Assembly: GCA_022559845.1 (NCBI GenBank)
Contig: CM040117.1
Span: 11,804,856-11,868,855 of the forward strand
Source of the DNA: Amorphophallus konjac
Lineage: Eukaryota > Streptophyta > Magnoliopsida > Alismatales > Araceae
DNA length: 64,000 bases
Direction: 5' to 3'
Part shown: in pieces, positions 59,801 through 64,000 of the stretch
Layout: each line of letters starts with the position of its first letter
How positions within the stretch are numbered: the stretch's first letter is position 1
Notes under the pieces: generated by a model
Seen by the model: only the letters and a program-made list of their open reading frames with translations
What the model was told of the DNA's origin: nothing
The model's database searches: none
Position numbers and translations under genes: made by a program

Positions 59801-61203
59801 ATTAATATACTAAATGATTAATATATACATAAACTTAGAAATGATGACTGTTTAAATAGTCGTCATTCACAAAAATGACGACTTAGTGAAGGGCGTTATT
59901 TGGGGTTAATAGTTAGTAAATTGGCATAATTGCATAATGGCCCTTATGGGATGTTCTAACTTTTGTTTAACCTTACTATAGAGTTATCTAGACTTTTTGT
60001 TTAGGAAAAAGTATATATATTAATACCTTTTTTCCTCATTTCTATCGTGGTTTGTACCGACGCAACCTTAAGTCATTTTCTTGCATATTATGAGTCCTTG
60101 AATTCCATTCCATAAAAATCTACCTGGTATATCCTACTAAGGCAACCCTTGAAACTCTATATTGGCTATAAAATGAGAGTGGATGTCAAAAGTAATACAT
60201 GAAATGCTATGTATATAGGGCCCGGTCTGGTCCTGGGAGGAGCACCCGAAGGTACTTGTGCCCATGTGAGTTTATTAACCACGGTGTTTAGTATTACACC
60301 GGAGTACTTGCTTGACTTGAGACACTCCACCCTACTCTCTCTTTACTCACTTGACTTGACTTGCGTGGCCCGGAACGGGCAATACTTGACTTGTGACCCG
60401 AGAAAGGGTGAAATACTTGCTTGATTGAAATAGCCAATTCTACTGATACGTACTTAACTTTACTTGCTTGAATTAAATTTTACTTGCTCGTACCTGAGAT
60501 ATACTTGTACATGAGTACATACTCGCACTTGAATTCGTAATCGTACATGAATCCCTGCTAGACCCGAAGTGGTTTTTACATCTATAATTCTTGAAATACT
60601 GCTTGTCAAATACTTGAAATCTTGATATACTCTCTTTATACAGCTCTTGATCTCTTATTGTTCATTCTGTATAGATATACTTGCATACCCGATTCTTTTA
60701 TACGTACGTCATGCATAGCCATACTGATAATACATGTAAATTGTAATTCACGTAAAGATTGCTCAAATTTGAGATGTAATTCCTACTGAGCGATTCACTC
60801 ATCCAGTTACTTCTTAACATTTTCAGGTAAATAGGATAGCGACAAGAATGTGTTTGAGGCCGAGTGAAGAGTGCTAGAACGTCAACCATCTATCATTAGC
60901 TAGTCGTGTCTTTGAATTTATTTAAGTCTACTTTGTATTCCCAGTTATGTCAGTTAGTGGTATATACCTTGTGCTAAGTCATGTAGCCAAATGTTTGGCT
61001 TTCTAAATTTAGAAATTTTCATGGACTATAGTTAATACCTTTGATTAATTAAATAATCGTCACTTGGACTATTGGAATTTATTATATTTATTAGTAAATT
61101 GCGCATTCCGTAATTATGTATGTTAAAATTCTTATCGCTCTAATGACACGATCTATATAGATGCGTCACGCATCTGAGTATCTTTCGCGCTCGAGACGTG
61201 ACA
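56830..61203 (+). repeat. Tekay element 3' LTR (4374 bp)
   Basis: It is the partner of 47782-52222, with the same palindromic islands and tandem units and a TATAAAA at 60167. Small indels in the tandem units account for most of the length difference. Confidence 0.93.
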
Positions 61204-61726
61204 CAACCCTTTCAGGGATTCGGTCTGTTGTGTCGGGGCTTTGTGTCCATCATAGAACCTTCATCCATCCTAGGCACGCACACGACCGGGCTCATAACGT
61301 CCCGCGGGGAAACTATACTGCCGCTCTTGCCATATCTAGTTTTATATTTTTGGAGCTATGATTTTGAAACTTCGAGCTTCTGAGATGAGCTTTTAATTTT
61401 GCTTTGACTTGCTCTTTTTTCTTTTTCTTTGCTTTTCTGTTGTGGAATCAGGTCATAACGGACTACCCCTATTTGAGACCTCCTCTCATCAGGGTGTCTA
61501 GATTAATCATCGCCCCCTTTATTTGCCTCTTGCCCCTAGATTCAACCGAGGAGAGAAATAGACATGGACCTTGACTTCCCCCAAGCATGGCCAAGGAGAA
61601 ACGGTGTTTACATAACTGGGGAACCCGACCAGGGATGTCGTGAAGTGTGTGATTTGCCAAACTCGGGATCCTCCTTTGTGATCGAGGAAAAGAACAGCTC
61701 GCTACCGGGCTTTCATTAGCCTGACT
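61204..61726 (-). mobile_element. Probable 3' internal sequence of the Tat-type element
   Basis: It lies between the integrase end and the Tekay insertion. No long frame is open. Poly-pyrimidine runs near 61410-61440 and AT/GC mixed sequence suggest noncoding element DNA. Attribution is by position only. Confidence 0.45.
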
Positions 61727-63331
61727 CTAAGGATAAAAGCGCTTGAGATACAACCCATTCCAAGCGTGAGATAGCTCCTCACATTCTGCGTTGACTAAGC
61801 GATATGCGTTCCTTGGATAAGCCTCTCTAACGACAAACGGACCTTCCCAGTTAGGTTGTAATTTGGACCTAGGACCTCCAGACCTAATGAATTTACGTTT
61901 CAAAACCATATCTCCTATTTGAAATTTACGTTCAATTACCTTCTTTTAAAAATAACGCGAAACTCTCTTTTGATAAACCGACACGTGATCGGCCGCATTC
62001 ATCATCTTCTCATCCAAGAGTTCCAGCTCGACAAGCAACGTCTCTCGACGTTCATCGAGATTAAGTTCCTTATCGAGCTGCACCCTTAGGGAAGGGATCA
62101 AAATCTCATACGGGAGCACCGCCTCCATCCCGTAGGTAAGAGCATAAGGGGTTTGCCCTATAGGAGTACGGACGGAGGTGCAGTAAGCCAATAGAGCTTC
62201 CACTAATCGTTCAGGCCTATCAAAAAATTTGTGAGACTCGCATGTTTTCTTTATGATTTTAAGAAGGATTTTATTAGTGGCCTCGGCTTGACCGTTGCCT
62301 TGAGGATAATATAAAGATGAATGATGCAATGCAATATTAAACTTCTTACATAGGTCTTGAAGCTCTTGAGAGATGAATTGGGGTCCATTATCGGTGACGA
62401 TGCTGCTTGGCACTCCAAACTGCGAGATGATATTGTTCATGATGAAGCGACACACCGTGGTTGCTTTGATCTCCGCGTACGCCTCCGCTTCGGCCAACTT
62501 GGTGAAGTACTCAGTGGCGGTAAGGATGAAGGATTTCTGCTTAGTCTGAGAGTTGGGATCACCGAGTGGGCCAACAATATCGAAAGCCCACATAGAGAAT
62601 GGCCAAGGAGCAGAGAGAGGATAAAGAGATGAAGCAGGAGCATGGATTTTATCAGCATGGAGTTGACATTTAAGACACCTCCGGACATAGAGAATGGGAT
62701 CACCGAGCGGGCCAACAATGTCAAAAGCCCACATAGAGAATGGCCAAGGAGCAGAGAGGGGCTGAAGAGATGAAGCAGGAGCATGTATTTTATCAGCATA
62801 GAGTTGGCATTTAAGACACCTCCGGACATAGAGGGAGCAATCTTCCTCCAAAGTGGGCCAATAATAACCCTGCCTGAGGATCTTCTTTGCTAGAGCCTGG
62901 CCATTAACATGACCTCCACACTCACTAGAATGGGGTGCTTCGGCCACCTTCCAAGCTTCATTATCATCTAGGCATCTCATGAGCATTCCATTGAGGGTGC
63001 GCCTGTACAATTCTCCAGCAATGATAGTGTATCTCGAGGCGGCTCTTCTAATAGCCTTACGTTGCTCGGCATTTGCCCATTCTGGGAATGATCCATCTTT
63101 GCAATATAGCTCGATTTCATGATACCATGGCAATTCTTCTTCCTCCAAGATCTCTTCCAATTCTGTTAAAGACACTTCCTTCAAATCTTCCTTCTCAGCC
63201 CTAGCCTCTACAGTTTTCCTGAGGTTGGCAAACCAAGGATCATGAAGAGAGGGAGCATCTAATCGCTGAACGACGATAGTCTCAGTGTTCTGACTGAGAG
63301 GAAAAGATAGGGAGGAAGCGAGCGATGCCAA
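61727..63331 (-). pseudogene. Tat-type Ty3/gypsy integrase region, with internal duplication
   Basis: This minus-strand frame continues from the RNase H region. The zinc-binding part has HSSECGGHVNGQALAKKI then CLKCQL. The catalytic core follows with WAFDIVGPL, IVTDNGPQF and the Glu in GNGQAEATNK. After one stop near 61945 the C-terminal part ends HAWNGLYLKRFYP. A 47-residue block (LYVRRCLKCQ to GPLGDP) is present twice in tandem without breaking the frame, doubling the last zinc-binding Cys pair and the first catalytic Asp. The integrase of this lineage normally has one copy, so this protein is probably inactive. Confidence 0.88.
62560..62841 (-). repeat. 141-bp in-frame tandem duplication in integrase
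   Basis: GGGATCACCGAG occurs at 62555 and 62696, an offset of exactly 141 bp. The two copies differ at only about ten positions by eye. Confidence 0.92.
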
Positions 63332-63988
63332 CGCTTCAGCAAGAATATTATGAGATCGAGGAGTATGGATATAGATTAGCTTACGAAATTACCTAGCCAA
63401 TAGAGTGACCAAATCCTGATATGACTTAAGCTTCGGGTCACATGTGCGGTAAGTGGACAGAACTTGCTGTAGGACAAGCTGAGAGTCTCCTATGATGTTC
63501 AAGTAACGCGCGCCCAAAAGATAGGCGTGCTTCAATCAGGCCAGGAGAGCCTCATACTCAGCGATATTGTTGGTAGTAGGAAAACGTAGCTGATGTGCAA
63601 AGGGAATCGTCACCCCTTCCGGAGTAAGGAGAATATCGCCTATCCCTTGGCCTTGAGAATTGAGCACACCGTCAAAGTGCAAAGACCAAAAGGGATGATG
63701 GGTAAGAACATAGAGATGCTCATTAGGGAAATCATCCTGAATAGAGTCTGTGCAGGGGATAGGAAGATGGGCAAGATGTTCAGCGATGGCATATCCTTTG
63801 ATCACCTTTTGAACAACGAATGTGATATCAAATTGAGAAAGGAAGCTCTGCCAGCGAGCTAACCTACTAGAAAGGACAAGCTTTTCTAAGAGATAGTGGA
63901 TCGGGTCCATTCTAGAGATCAACATATAACTGGGTGGGCTAGGAAATAGTGTTTCAGTTTCTGAGCTACCCACACTAAGGCGGCACAA
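63332..63988 (-). pseudogene. Tat-type second (archaeal-like) RNase H region
   Basis: The frame runs from the window edge to join the integrase. An RT-linked RNase H tail (RWQSFLSQFDITFVVQ, HLAHLPIP) is followed by a second RNase H with HFDGVLNSQGQGIGDILL, NNIAEYEALLA, IIGDSQLV and RSHNILAEALASLA. The dual RNase H arrangement marks the Tat lineage (Retand/Ogre-like). TGA near 63536 and TAA near 63390 interrupt it. The rest of pol lies outside the window. Confidence 0.85.
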
Positions 63989-64000
63989 GTCTTTTCAATG

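Larger units (their letters stand above)
47782..61203 (+). mobile_element. Full-length Tekay/Del-type chromovirus (Ty3/gypsy)
   Basis: Two LTRs of 4441 and 4374 bp, running TGTAGCACC to GTGACA, flank a 4.6-kb internal region with a tRNA-Met primer site, gag-pol in the gypsy order (protease, RT, RNase H, integrase), a C-terminal chromodomain-like tail and a polypurine tract. The large LTRs and chromodomain fit the Tekay/Del clade. Flanking pentamers TAACT and CAACC differ at two positions, both C/T. LTRs differ by roughly 5% over their first 300 bp by eye. It inserted 52 bp beyond the CACTA-2 target-site copy. Confidence 0.92.

Overview
The window is plant nuclear DNA made almost entirely of nested transposable elements; I found no intact host gene. 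Plant origin follows from the element types: CACTA (En/Spm) transposons with TNP2 and Transposase_24 genes, SIRE/Maximus-type Ty1/copia elements, a Tekay/Del-type chromovirus with 4.4-kb LTRs, a Tat-type Ty3/gypsy element with a second RNase H, a non-autonomous hAT element, GT-AG introns of about 80 nt, and a captured fragment resembling the plant-specific DRD1 chromatin remodeller. The species cannot be named from the sequence; the nesting suggests a repeat-rich flowering plant genome.

Layout. 1-797 is the 3' part of an LTR inserted in a decayed CACTA transposon (CACTA-1, right end at 3379). 3380-5650 holds no recognisable gene. 5651-7950 is a truncated gypsy-like LTR. It is followed by a truncated copia element (copia-1, 7951-13772) and a short piece that probably belongs to the Tat element seen again after 61204. 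14085-47726 is one giant composite CACTA element (CACTA-2). It has matching 22-bp ends and a TAA target duplication. Inside it lie an inverted repeat of a DRD1-like fragment, a tail-anchored RNase H1-type hybrid-binding ORF, a Ulp1-like protease gene split by a 10.5-kb copia element (copia-2, TSD TAGGA), a 707-bp hAT element (TSD GGAAGAAC), a 528-bp tandem repeat, a TNP2 pseudogene, and a Transposase_24 (TNPA-like) gene with a tandem array of micro-exons. 47782-61203 is a complete but dead Tekay-type element. 61204-64000 is a minus-strand Tat-type element running off the window.

How the parts relate. TNP2 and the Transposase_24 protein are the two proteins a CACTA element normally uses to cut and to bind its own ends. 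The CACTA-2 interior also carries about 30 exact copies of the 9-mer GTGACAAAT in noncoding clusters. None was seen outside the element's limits. The DRD1-like fragment is arranged as a 145-bp inverted repeat (about 97% identical arms, 38-nt loop) just upstream of CACTA-derived terminal-exon and 3'-UTR sequence. If transcribed, it would give a hairpin against a component of RNA-directed DNA methylation, the pathway that silences transposons. That is an inference, but it is the most interesting signal here.

Decay pattern. Long retroelement reading frames remain in a single frame but carry many premature stops, most explainable as C-to-T (or G-to-A) changes. This fits methylation-driven deamination. 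All coordinates and alignments were read by eye.
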